Below are positions 53,251 to 61,620 of a stretch of 64,000 nucleotides of DNA, piece after piece. The notes below the pieces were generated by a model that had not been told where the DNA came from, ran no database searches, and saw only the letters and a program-made list of their open reading frames with translations. The stretch is taken from contig NZ_CP050154.1 of NCBI RefSeq assembly GCF_011617705.1, positions 1,426,001-1,490,000 of the forward strand, given 5' to 3'. Origin of the DNA: Brevibacterium limosum. GTDB lineage: Bacteria > Actinomycetota > Actinomycetes > Actinomycetales > Brevibacteriaceae. The translations under genes were made by a program, and so were the position numbers. The first letter of the stretch is position 1, and every line of letters begins with the position of its first letter.

Positions 53251-55473
53251 GTGGGACTCAACCCTGAATCCGCCGTTGCCCATATCGACAACGGCAGCTT
53301 CGGCAAACACACCATTCGCTTCGAAACCGGTCGGCTGGCCCAGCAGGCCGCCGGCTCCGCCGTTGCCTACCTCGACGACGACACCATGCTGTTCTCGGCC
53401 ACCTCGGCCGGAAAGAACCCCCGTGAGGGCTTCGACTTCTTCCCCCTGACCGTCGACGTCGAAGAGCGCATGTACGCAGCCGGCCGCATCCCCGGCTCGT
53501 TCTTCCGCCGCGAGGGACGCCCCTCGACCGACGCGATCCTCACCTGCCGCCTCATCGACCGCCCGCTGCGCCCGTCCTTCGTCAAGGGCCTGCGCAACGA
53601 GGTCCAGGTCGTCGTCACCGTGATGTCGGTCAACCCCGACCACATCTACGACGCCCTGGCCATCAACGCCGCGTCGATGTCGACCCAGCTGTCGGGTCTG
53701 CCGTTCTCCGGCCCCATCGGCGGTGTGCGCATCGCGCTCATCGACGGCCAGTGGGTCGCCTTCCCGAACCACTCGCAGCTCGAGGACGCCGTGTTCAACA
53801 TGGTCGTCGCCGGTCGCGTGGTCGGTGACGACGTCGCCATCATGATGGTTGAGGCCGAAGCCACCGACAACGCCATCGACAAGATCAAGACCGGCGCTCA
53901 GGCCCCCACCGAGGAGGTCGTCTCCGAAGGTCTCGAAGCTGCGAAGCCGTTCATCGCCGAGCTCTGCCGTGCGCAGTCCGAACTCGCCGACCGCGCCGCG
54001 AAGCCGACCGTCGAATTCCCCGTCTTCCGCGACTTCGAAGATGACGTCTTCGACGCCGTCAGGGAACTCGCCGAGGCGAAGCAGACCGAGAACTTCAGGA
54101 TCGCTGACAAGCAGGAGCGCGAAGCCGCCGGTGAGGTGCTCCTGGGCGAACTCTTCGACAAGCTCGGGGAGCGCTTCGAAGGCCGTGAGAAGGAGATCGC
54201 GAACGCGCTCAACGCGCTGACCAAGCAGGTCGTGCGCAAGCGCATCCTCACCGATCAGGTCCGCATCGACGGTCGCGGGCTCAAGGACATCCGTCCGCTC
54301 ACCGCCGAGACGAACGTCATCCCGCGCGTGCACGGTTCGGCCATCTTCGAGCGCGGCGAGACCCAGATCCTGGGTGTCACCACGCTGAATATGCTCAAGC
54401 TCGAGCAGACGATCGACTCGCTCTCACCCGAGACCTCGAAGCGCTACATGCACCACTACAACTTCCCGCCCTATTCGGTCGGTGAGACCGGTCGTGTGGG
54501 CAGCCCGAAGCGCCGCGAGATCGGCCACGGCGCGCTCGCCGAACGCGCCCTCGTGCCCGTTCTGCCCAAGCGCGAGGACTTCCCGTACGCGATCCGTGAG
54601 GTCTCCGAGGCTCTCGGCTCGAACGGTTCGACCTCGATGGGCTCGGTCTGCGCTTCGACGCTGGCCATGCTCTCAGCCGGTGTGCCCCTGCAGGCGCCCG
54701 TCGCCGGCATCGCCATGGGACTCGTCTCCGACGTCATCTCCACCGACCAGGGCGAGCAGACCGCCTACGCGGCTCTGACCGACATCCTCGGCGCCGAAGA
54801 CGCCTTCGGCGATATGGACTTCAAGGTCGCCGGTACGCGTGACTTCATCACCGCGATCCAGCTCGACACCAAGCTCGACGGCCTTCCCGCCTCGGTGCTC
54901 GGTGCCGCACTCAAGCAGGCTCGTGAAGCCCGCATGGTCATCCTCGACGTCATCGCTGAGGCCATCGACACCCCGGCCGAGATGGCACCGACGGCACCGC
55001 GGATCATCTCCGTGAACATCCCCGTCGACAAGATCGGTGAGGTCATCGGGCCCAAGGGCAAGATGATCAACCAGATCCAGGAGGACACCGGCGCGGACAT
55101 CAGCATCGAAGACGACGGAACCGTCCTCATCGGGGCCACCGACGGACCGGCCGCCGAGGCCGCCCGCTCGATGATCAACGCGATCGCGAACCCGCAGGTC
55201 CCCGAGGTCGGCGAACGCTACCTGGGCACCGTGGTCAAGACGATGAGCTTCGGCGCATTCGTCTCCCTGACCCCGGGCAAGGACGGCCTGCTGCACATCT
55301 CCGAGCTGCGTAAGCTCAACGACGGCAAGCGTGTCGAGGACGTCGAAGACGTCGTCGGCGTGGGCCAGAAGGTCCAGGTCGAGATCACGAAGATCGATGA
55401 CCGCGGCAAGCTCTCGCTGGCTCCGGTCACCGACGAAGACGAGAACACGGACGAAGAGGGATCAGACAACTGA
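53251..55473 (+). CDS. pnp: Polyribonucleotide nucleotidyltransferase (PNPase)
   Basis: PNPase degrades RNA 3'-5' with phosphate; in Actinobacteria it can also add tails and interact with ppGpp metabolism. The 740-residue protein has two RNase PH domains ('[33 protein letters not shown]' and '[25 protein letters not shown]'), the active-site '[13 protein letters not shown]', a KH domain ([22 protein letters not shown]) and an S1 domain ([18 protein letters not shown]). GTG 53251 has AGGAGA 4 nt upstream. Its stop overlaps a CTG (CTGA) that may start the next gene. Confidence 0.96.
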   Translation: MGLNPESAVAHIDNGSFGKHTIRFETGRLAQQAAGSAVAYLDDDTMLFSATSAGKNPREGFDFFPLTVDVEERMYAAGRIPGSFFRREGRPSTDAILTCRLIDRPLRPSFVKGLRNEVQVVVTVMSVNPDHIYDALAINAASMSTQLSGLPFSGPIGGVRIALIDGQWVAFPNHSQLEDAVFNMVVAGRVVGDDVAIMMVEAEATDNAIDKIKTGAQAPTEEVVSEGLEAAKPFIAELCRAQSELADRAAKPTVEFPVFRDFEDDVFDAVRELAEAKQTENFRIADKQEREAAGEVLLGELFDKLGERFEGREKEIANALNALTKQVVRKRILTDQVRIDGRGLKDIRPLTAETNVIPRVHGSAIFERGETQILGVTTLNMLKLEQTIDSLSPETSKRYMHHYNFPPYSVGETGRVGSPKRREIGHGALAERALVPVLPKREDFPYAIREVSEALGSNGSTSMGSVCASTLAMLSAGVPLQAPVAGIAMGLVSDVISTDQGEQTAYAALTDILGAEDAFGDMDFKVAGTRDFITAIQLDTKLDGLPASVLGAALKQAREARMVILDVIAEAIDTPAEMAPTAPRIISVNIPVDKIGEVIGPKGKMINQIQEDTGADISIEDDGTVLIGATDGPAAEAARSMINAIANPQVPEVGERYLGTVVKTMSFGAFVSLTPGKDGLLHISELRKLNDGKRVEDVEDVVGVGQKVQVEITKIDDRGKLSLAPVTDEDENTDEEGSDN

Positions 55474-56813
55474 TACTGAGTAGTTCGCACACCGGGGAGG
55501 GCAGCCGAATCGATCGGTCTGTCCTCCCCGGTGGTTTGACGCTGACCACCGAACACATGCCGGGCCTGGCCTCGGAGACGATCGGCATCTGGGTCGCCGC
55601 CGGGTCCCGTGACGAATCCGCCGAGACCGCCGGGTCGACGCATTTCCTCGAACACATGCTGTTCAAGGGCACCGGCAGCCGCGACGCGAAGACCATCGCC
55701 GCGGCCTTCGACCGCACGGGCGGGGACTCGAACGCGATCACCGCGAAGGAGCTCACCTGCTATTACTCCAGGTGTCTGGTGACGGATCTGCCGGACATCA
55801 CGGGGCTGCTCGTCGATATGGTCTCGAACGCCCAGCTCGAGAACGAGGAGTTCGAGCGCGAGCGCGGAGTCATCATCGAAGAGCTCGCGATGTCCGCCGA
55901 TGATCCCGGGGACGTCCTCTTCGACGACTTCGACTCCCTGGTCTTCGGCTCGCATTCGCTGGCTCGGCCCGTGGGTGCGACGAAGGACCAGATCCGCGTG
56001 CTCGGCCATCACACGGTCATCGACCACTACCAGTCGACGTATATTCCGCCTCGTCTGGTCATCGCTGCCGCGGGTGGGGCGACCCATGAGGAAGTCCTCG
56101 CTATGGTTGAGGACGCCCTCGCCGAGGCTGGGCTCGGGTCCCGTGCCGATGTGTGGTCGGGTGCGGAGAATGGTGCTCACGGCGCGGGCTCGGTGGAGAG
56201 GGGAGCGCACCTGGCCGGTGCGTCCCGGGTGCGTCCGCAGTTCCATTCCGGACAGTCGCACACCGTCAAGGACATCGAACAGCTGGGCATCATGCTCGGC
56301 TGCGAAGGCCTGGAAGAAGGCCACGACGACCGGTTCATCTACTCGGTCATGCTCACGATGCTCGGCGGCGGAATGTCCTCGCGACTGTTCCAGAGCGTGC
56401 GCGAGGAGCGTGGGCTGGCCTATGCCGTGAACTGTGTGGCCAGCCAATTCACTGACACGGGGACATTCGGAATCTACGCCGGCTGCACCGCCGAGAACGC
56501 TCAGGCCGTCGTCGATCTGGCCTTGAACGAATGGGACCGTTTGGCGCAGGAGGCGCCGAGCCGGTTCGAACTCGACGAGATCGTCTCCCAGCTGTCGGGG
56601 TCGATGGTGCTCGGACTCGAATCGTCGGCGGCGCGTATGAACCGCCTCGCCCGGTCCGAGATCTTCGGTCTGCCGCTCGAATCGCCGATGGATCTCATCG
56701 AACGCGTCCGTTCGGTCACAGCCGAGGACGTCAGCGAGATGGCCGGGCGCCTGTTGTCTCGGCCCAAGGCGCTGGCTTTGGTCGGTCCCGCCGCCGAGGT
56801 CGAACTGCCCTGA
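55470..56813 (+). CDS. M16 family zinc peptidase (mitochondrial-processing-peptidase-like)
   Basis: The 447-codon frame has the inverted zinc motif HFLEH in '[19 protein letters not shown]', '[16 protein letters not shown]', [12 protein letters not shown] and '[20 protein letters not shown]'. The family N-terminus (LPGGLRVVTExMP) corresponds to [16 protein letters not shown]. The SVLPGG part lies upstream of the first possible TTG (55536), and no ATG/GTG/TTG exists in this frame after the stop at 55398. A CTG at 55470 overlaps the pnp stop as CTGA, with AGAGGG 9 nt upstream. If TTG 55536 is used the protein is 425 residues. A Gly/Arg loop is inserted at about 56140-56265. Confidence 0.88.
   Translation: MILSSSHTGEGSRIDRSVLPGGLTLTTEHMPGLASETIGIWVAAGSRDESAETAGSTHFLEHMLFKGTGSRDAKTIAAAFDRTGGDSNAITAKELTCYYSRCLVTDLPDITGLLVDMVSNAQLENEEFERERGVIIEELAMSADDPGDVLFDDFDSLVFGSHSLARPVGATKDQIRVLGHHTVIDHYQSTYIPPRLVIAAAGGATHEEVLAMVEDALAEAGLGSRADVWSGAENGAHGAGSVERGAHLAGASRVRPQFHSGQSHTVKDIEQLGIMLGCEGLEEGHDDRFIYSVMLTMLGGGMSSRLFQSVREERGLAYAVNCVASQFTDTGTFGIYAGCTAENAQAVVDLALNEWDRLAQEAPSRFELDEIVSQLSGSMVLGLESSAARMNRLARSEIFGLPLESPMDLIERVRSVTAEDVSEMAGRLLSRPKALALVGPAAEVELP
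55492..55530 (+). other. Strong hairpin between pnp and M16 peptidase core
   Basis: CCGGGGAGG (55492-55500) pairs with CCTCCCCGG (55522-55530); CCGA/TCGG pair inside. It could be a terminator for pnp, or a structure within the extreme 5' coding part of the peptidase gene. Confidence 0.65.
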
Positions 56814-56882
56814 TCGCGTCCGTGGGGTCAGGGTTGCGGCCGTGGGATGCCGGTCGGCAGGAATCTGAAGGGAGACGGTGAG

Positions 56883-57512
56883 ATGTCGAGGAAGAGCGCA
56901 GCCGTACGCCGGGAGGAGATCCTCGCGGCCACGGTCGAGGAGATCGACTCCTCCGGCCTGCGCACTCTGCGCGTCTCCGACGTCGCGGCACGTCTGAGTC
57001 TGAGCGCGAGCCTCGTCATCTACCACTTCGAGACGAAGGAAGCGCTCGTCGCCGAAGCTTTCGACTTCGCCGGTCGCCAGGACATCGACCATGCGCGTGA
57101 GCTCGCTGCGGACGCGACGGCCGCCTCCACCGGCAGGTCGGCGTCGGTTCCCGGATCGGCTGCCGCGCGCCAGCGCCTGCGGGAGGTCATCGGTTGGTAC
57201 ATGCCCAGCGGGTCCTCGCGCAGCTGGAAGATCTGGATCGACGGCTGGGCGGCCGGGCTCTTCGATTCGGGCCTGAAGTCCACGTTCGCCGGTCTCGATC
57301 AGGAGTGGAAGGCGATCCTCATCGGGCTCATGGACGAAGCCATCGCGGCTGGGGAGTGCTCTGCCCCGGAGGGCGGCACCGAAGCCTGTGCGACTCGGAT
57401 CCTCGCCTTCCTCGACGGCCTGGCGATCCAGGTGGTGGTCAATCCCGCCGCCGTCGATGCCGACGTGCTGGCGACCTGGGTTGACGACTTCCTCGCCCAC
57501 GAACTCGGCTGA
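56883..57512 (+). CDS. TetR-family transcriptional regulator
   Basis: The 209-residue protein has the N-terminal helix-turn-helix 'RREEILAATVEEIDSSGLRTLRVSDVAARLSLSASLVIYHFETKEALVAEAF' (residues about 7-58, given as layout) and a helical ligand-binding domain with 'WKIWIDGWAAGLFDSGL' and 'FLDGLAIQVVVNP'. AAGGGAGA lies 8 nt before ATG 56883. It is in the same orientation as the catabolic operon 0.9 kb downstream. The perfect 22-bp palindrome at 58308 is the obvious candidate operator. dapA/dapB, which often follow M16 in Actinobacteria, are not here. Confidence 0.92.
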   Translation: MSRKSAAVRREEILAATVEEIDSSGLRTLRVSDVAARLSLSASLVIYHFETKEALVAEAFDFAGRQDIDHARELAADATAASTGRSASVPGSAAARQRLREVIGWYMPSGSSRSWKIWIDGWAAGLFDSGLKSTFAGLDQEWKAILIGLMDEAIAAGECSAPEGGTEACATRILAFLDGLAIQVVVNPAAVDADVLATWVDDFLAHELG

Positions 57513-58062
57513 GGGCGATTGTTGGGTCGATCACCAGCCCGGTCCTCGTCTCCTCGTCCATCCAGCCCGTATCGATCGGACCGGGATCGACGACGTTCGC
57601 AGAGATCTTCTTCGGACCGAGTTCCCGGGCAGCTGAGATGACAATGCGATCGAGCGCGCCCTTCGACGCGCCGTAGTGCAGATTGCCGGTGACATGATCG
57701 CTGGTGAACGCGACGATGGCTCCGCCCTCCTCGCCGATCTGCCGTGCGAATGCCGCTATGAGGATCAGTGATGCGCGAGCGTTCACTGCCATGTTGCGGT
57801 CAAAGCTCTCGGCGGTGGAGTCGAGGATCCCGGACTCTTCATCGTGCGCATGGCTGAGGACAAGTCCGTCGATCGCGCCATAGTCCCTGGTCACTCTGTC
57901 GACCAGCTCCTGCGCGTCCTGAGCGGATGACAGGTCGCACGGGTAGTCACCGGAATCCCGATCACTCGTGCAGACCGACCAGCCATCGGCGGCCAGGCGC
58001 GACGAGATTCCAGCGGCGATGCTGTTGGCCCGGCCGGAGCCGGTGGTGAGGACTGTCGGCAT
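57439..58062 (-). pseudogene. C-terminally truncated short-chain dehydrogenase (SDR)
   Basis: The frame encodes an SDR with the cofactor motif TTGSGRANSIAAGISSRLAADGW, 'AFTSDHVTGNLHYGASKGALDR' (catalytic Tyr-x-x-x-Lys) and 'ISANVVDPGPIDTGWMDEETRTG'. After 'RTGLVI' near base 57540 the family similarity stops and the remaining roughly 30 residues (SRVRGRGSRQPRSPARRHR) are Arg-rich read-through antisense to the end of tetR. The last 50-60 residues of a normal SDR (loop plus C-terminal strand) are missing. It is probably a decayed gene at a rearrangement junction, though a truncated product could still be made. Confidence 0.75.
57514..57532 (+). repeat. 19-nt repeat, left copy flanking the truncated SDR gene
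   Basis: GGCGATTGTTGGGTCGATC matches GGCGATTGTCTGGTCGATC at 58157-58175 in 17 of 19 positions. The copies flank the SDR remnant as direct repeats. Confidence 0.6.
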
Positions 58063-58164
58063 GACTCGATCTTAACCACAGAGACCGACAGGTCGCCCGC
58101 GTTTCGGGAGGACGGCCCTCGAACGCCTCGCAAGCGAGTCTCTGCAGGGGTTCGAAGGCGATTG

Positions 58165-58216
58165 TCTGGTCGATCCAGGGCGTTGTGGGCGCTCAGAGCA
58201 CCTCGGATCGACCAGA
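58165..58216. promoter_or_regulatory. 12-bp perfect inverted repeat with 28-nt spacer
   Basis: TCTGGTCGATCC (58165-58176) and GGATCGACCAGA (58205-58216) pair perfectly. It could be a terminator, a pair of regulator half-sites or the end of a mobile fragment. Confidence 0.55.
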
Positions 58217-58265
58217 GAATGCCGGCTCGCCCGCCCTGCCCGGTGGCGCGCTGCTGCGTGCGGTC

Positions 58266-58294
58266 TTGACGCGGGGCTGCCGTCCGACGAGACT
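58266..58294 (+). promoter_or_regulatory. Promoter of the amino-acid catabolic operon
   Basis: TTGACG (58266-58271) and GAGACT (58289-58294) with a 17-nt spacer; the best -35 in the window. The predicted start is near 58301. Confidence 0.7.
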
Positions 58295-58307
58295 GGTCAC
58301 ATGCACG

Positions 58308-58329
58308 TTACTGAATCGCGATTCAGTAA
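58308..58329. promoter_or_regulatory. Perfect 22-bp palindrome, probable TetR operator
   Basis: TTACTGAATCG (58308-58318) is followed immediately by its exact reverse complement (58319-58329). It lies just downstream of the promoter start point, where a bound repressor would block transcription. Confidence 0.8.
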
Positions 58330-58371
58330 TGGTCTGATGCACTCCGCTCCCGACTCTTTCCTGGAGGCTCC

Positions 58372-59556
58372 ATGTTCATGGACATCACGTGGCAGGACCC
58401 TGTCACCGGCGCGGCAGGCTATGTCGTCATCGACACCCTCGTGCGCGGAACCGCCTCGGGAGGGCTGCGCATGCGCAGAGGCTGCACCCTCGAGGAAGTC
58501 CGCGGACTCGCCCAGGGCATGACCCGCAAGGAAGCCATCCACCTGCGCGAGGGCCGTCACTACGTTCCGGTCGGCGGAGCCAAGGGCGGCATCGACTTCG
58601 ATCCCCGGGCCCCGGGGGCCAAGGACGTCCTCGAACGGTTCCTCGCCGACATCAACCCGATCATGCACGCCTACTGGGCCCTCGGCGAGGACCTCGGTGT
58701 CCGCCAGGACGATATCGACGAGATCCTCGCCCGCCGCGAACTCGGTTCCGGGCTCTCGGCCGTGGCGAAACTCGTCGACGATCCGGCCGCCGTCGACGCA
58801 CGAGCCGAAGAGGCCTTCTCGACCGTTGTCGACGGCATCTCCCAGGACGAACTCGTCGGCGGACTCGGCGTGGCCACCTCGGTGCTCGCCGCCCTCGACG
58901 AAGCCGGACGCGAACCCAGCGAATCCGCTGCTGTCATCCAGGGCTTCGGGTCCATGGGCGGAGCGACCGCCCGCTACCTCGCCGAGGCGGGACTGCGGAT
59001 CGTCGGCATCGCCGACGCCGACGGGTTCGTGAACAACCCTGCCGGGCTCGACGTCGAAGCCCTGCTGACGACCCGTGATCACTTCGGCGGAATCGACCGG
59101 GCCTCTCTGCGTCCGGATGACCACGACGGCGACCGCGACGACTGGCTCGCCGCCGACGCCGACGTCCTCGTCCCCGCCGCCGTCAGTTACTCGATCACTC
59201 CGGACAACTGCGACCGCATCCAAGCCTCACTCATCGTCGAAGCCGCGAACATGCCCGTTGTGCCCACAGCCGAAGAACGTCTGCTGGCCCGCGGGGTCAC
59301 CGTCGTCCCGGACTTCCTCGCGAACTCGGCGACGAATGCCTGGTGGTGGTGGGTGACCTTCGGCGACGTCGACGGCAGCTGGGACGACAGCCGCACCATC
59401 GTCACGACGACTCTGCGCGAACTCACCACCGAAGTCCTCGCCGTCGCACGTGACCAGGGCATCAGCCCCCGTGCGGCAGCGCAGGCGAAAGTCGATGCGA
59501 ACCTCGACCACCTCGCCGATCGCACCGCCGCTCCCGCCTCGGCGTCGGAAAGCTAG
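58372..59556 (+). CDS. Glu/Leu/Phe/Val dehydrogenase family enzyme
   Basis: This NAD(P)-dependent oxidative deaminase converts an amino acid to its 2-oxo acid; the exact amino acid cannot be read from sequence. The 394-residue protein has 'GTASGGLRMRRGCTLEEVRGLAQGMTRKEAIH', the catalytic-lysine block VPVGGAKGGIDFDP, the Rossmann motif IQGFGSMGGATARYL and 'LIVEAANMPVVPTAEERL'. GGAGG lies 5 nt before ATG 58372. It is the first gene of the operon, with the CoA-ligase gene 4 nt downstream. Confidence 0.9.
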   Translation: MFMDITWQDPVTGAAGYVVIDTLVRGTASGGLRMRRGCTLEEVRGLAQGMTRKEAIHLREGRHYVPVGGAKGGIDFDPRAPGAKDVLERFLADINPIMHAYWALGEDLGVRQDDIDEILARRELGSGLSAVAKLVDDPAAVDARAEEAFSTVVDGISQDELVGGLGVATSVLAALDEAGREPSESAAVIQGFGSMGGATARYLAEAGLRIVGIADADGFVNNPAGLDVEALLTTRDHFGGIDRASLRPDDHDGDRDDWLAADADVLVPAAVSYSITPDNCDRIQASLIVEAANMPVVPTAEERLLARGVTVVPDFLANSATNAWWWWVTFGDVDGSWDDSRTIVTTTLRELTTEVLAVARDQGISPRAAAQAKVDANLDHLADRTAAPASASES

Positions 59557-59560
59557 CGAC

Positions 59561-61618
59561 ATGGATGCGTTCTTCGACCCCGGCAGTGTGGCCGTCCTCG
59601 GAGCATCGAATGATTCCAGCAAATGGGGATTCTGGCTCGCGGCCGGAGCCCTGCGCGGAGCCGAGCGACGCCGCGTCTATCTCATCAACGCAAAAGCCGC
59701 GTCGATCCAGGGCAGGCCGACATTCGCCCGTCTGGGAGACCTGCCGGAGACCCCGGAGCTGCTCGTCATCTCCGTGCCCGGTCCGACCGTCGCGGGAGTC
59801 GTCGCCGAGGCTCTCGAGAACGGGGTGCGCGCCTTCCTCATCATCTCCGCCCGCGTCCCCGACGCCGAGGCACTGGCTGCCACGATCCGCGAAGCCGGAG
59901 GGCGCCTCATCGGCCCGAACTCCTTGGGCCTCGTCGACTCACGCACCGACCTGCTCCTGGCCTGGGGCAACTTCACCCCGGGCAGCCTCGCCGTGGTCAC
60001 TCAGAGCGGGCAGCTCGGCACGGAGATCGCCACCCTCTCGGCCCGCAGCGGACTCGGCATCTCCCGATTCGCCTCGATCGGCGGACAGTCCGACGTCCGC
60101 GCCGCCGAGGTGCTCACCACCCTCGTCGGCGACCCCGCGACCGCCCAGGTCGCGCTCTACCTCGAGTCCTTCACCGGCGGCGCCGCCCTCGTCTCAGCGC
60201 TCAAGGCGCTGCGTGCCGCCGGGAAGCCGACGATGATCCTGACCACTGGATCCTCGAGTGCTGGTGCCCGGCTCGCGAAGTCCCACACCGGATCGATGAC
60301 CTCGGCCATGGACACCGTCGATGCCGCCTGCCGGGCCGCCGGCGCCATCCGCCTGACCACCCCCGGCCAGCTCGTCGAACTCGCCGGCTTCTTCGCCTCT
60401 GCCTGGCTGCCGAACGGCCGTCGCATCGGTGTGCTCTCCGACTCGGGCGGGCAGGGAGCGATCGCTGCCGACACCGCCGAGAGCTGGGACCTGCATGTCA
60501 CCGAGCTGACACCGACCGCTCGTGATCGTGCCGCCAGTGTCCTCACCGACGCCGACCACCTCGACAACCCCATCGACCTCGACGGGGCAGGGGAGAAGGA
60601 TCTCGACGTCTACGCCGACCTCGCCGAGGTGCTGCTGGCCGACTCGGACATCGACGCCGTCGTCCTGACCGGATACTTCGGCTGCTACGGCGAGGACATC
60701 CCCGACCTCCTTGACCGTGAGCTGTCCGTCATCGACCGATTGGGTGAGCTCGTCGCCGAGGCGAAGAAACCCGTCATCGTCCACTCGATGAGCGCATCCT
60801 CGCCCGCCGTCACCCGACTCTGGGAACTCGGCATCCCCGCCTACACCTCCATCGAGGCGGCCATGCGTGTGATCGCCCGCGCCGGCTTCTACGCCGCCCA
60901 CTCCGGACGACTCACCGAATCGCTCGACCTCACCGGCCCCATCACCCCGTGGGGCACCGGATACGCAGCCGCCCGAGCCGTGATCGAGGACGCCGGAGTT
61001 CCCGTTCCCTCCGCCGTGACCTTGGGAAACGTGAGCCTGGGGGAGTCCCGTGAACCCGCCGAGGCGGTCCCGGACTCCGAACTCAGACCGCCGTTCGCGC
61101 TCAAGGCCGGATGGCCGGCGCACAAGACCGAAGTCGGGGGCATCGCCCTGGGTCTGAACGATCTGCCCGCGGTCGAAACGGCGTATGCGGACATGGTGGG
61201 CCGCCTCGGCGAGGGTGAGTACATCCTCGAGGAGATGGACACGCGCGAGCACGTCGTCGAGATCCTCGTCGGAGGTCGGCAGGATGAGAACTTCGGGCCG
61301 CTCGTCGTCGTGGCCGCCGGTGGGACGGAGACCGAACTCTTCGCCGATACCTGGCTCGAACTCGCCCCGGTGTCCCACACCGAGGCGCTGGGCATGATCT
61401 CGCGGCTGAGCTGCTCGCGGCTGCTCACCGGATGGCGGGGCCGTCCCGCCGCCGATATCGACAGCCTCGCCGAGGTCATCGTCGCCGTCTCACGGCTCGT
61501 CGCCGGCAGCAACGACATCGCCGAGATCGAAATCAACCCGGTCCGCGTCGCCCAGGACGGCGCCCTGGCCGTCGACGCGCTCGTCGTGACCACAGAGAAC
61601 CCGAACAGCGAGGAATGA
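59561..61618 (+). CDS. ADP-forming acyl-CoA synthetase (CoA-binding plus ATP-grasp)
   Basis: The 685-residue fusion has an N-terminal CoA-binding Rossmann domain (FFDPGSVAVLGASNDSSKWG, 'LIGPNSLGLVD', VVTQSGQLGTEIATL), succinyl-CoA-ligase-like domains with the phosphorylated histidine in AKSHTGSMTSAMD, and a C-terminal ATP-grasp domain ('FALKAGWPAHKTEVGGIALGL', 'IAEIEINPVRV'). Such enzymes interconvert an acid, ATP and CoA with acyl-CoA, ADP and phosphate; the acid is unknown. It follows the dehydrogenase gene by 4 nt and ends in an ATGA with the next gene. Confidence 0.9.
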   Translation: MDAFFDPGSVAVLGASNDSSKWGFWLAAGALRGAERRRVYLINAKAASIQGRPTFARLGDLPETPELLVISVPGPTVAGVVAEALENGVRAFLIISARVPDAEALAATIREAGGRLIGPNSLGLVDSRTDLLLAWGNFTPGSLAVVTQSGQLGTEIATLSARSGLGISRFASIGGQSDVRAAEVLTTLVGDPATAQVALYLESFTGGAALVSALKALRAAGKPTMILTTGSSSAGARLAKSHTGSMTSAMDTVDAACRAAGAIRLTTPGQLVELAGFFASAWLPNGRRIGVLSDSGGQGAIAADTAESWDLHVTELTPTARDRAASVLTDADHLDNPIDLDGAGEKDLDVYADLAEVLLADSDIDAVVLTGYFGCYGEDIPDLLDRELSVIDRLGELVAEAKKPVIVHSMSASSPAVTRLWELGIPAYTSIEAAMRVIARAGFYAAHSGRLTESLDLTGPITPWGTGYAAARAVIEDAGVPVPSAVTLGNVSLGESREPAEAVPDSELRPPFALKAGWPAHKTEVGGIALGLNDLPAVETAYADMVGRLGEGEYILEEMDTREHVVEILVGGRQDENFGPLVVVAAGGTETELFADTWLELAPVSHTEALGMISRLSCSRLLTGWRGRPAADIDSLAEVIVAVSRLVAGSNDIAEIEINPVRVAQDGALAVDALVVTTENPNSEE

Positions 61619-61620
61619 GA

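Larger units (their letters stand above)
58063..58371. other. 309-nt divergent control region
   Basis: It contains the right 19-nt repeat (58157-58175), a 12-bp inverted repeat (58165-58216), the promoter 58266-58294 and the 22-bp palindrome 58308-58329. No gene is seen. Confidence 0.75.
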
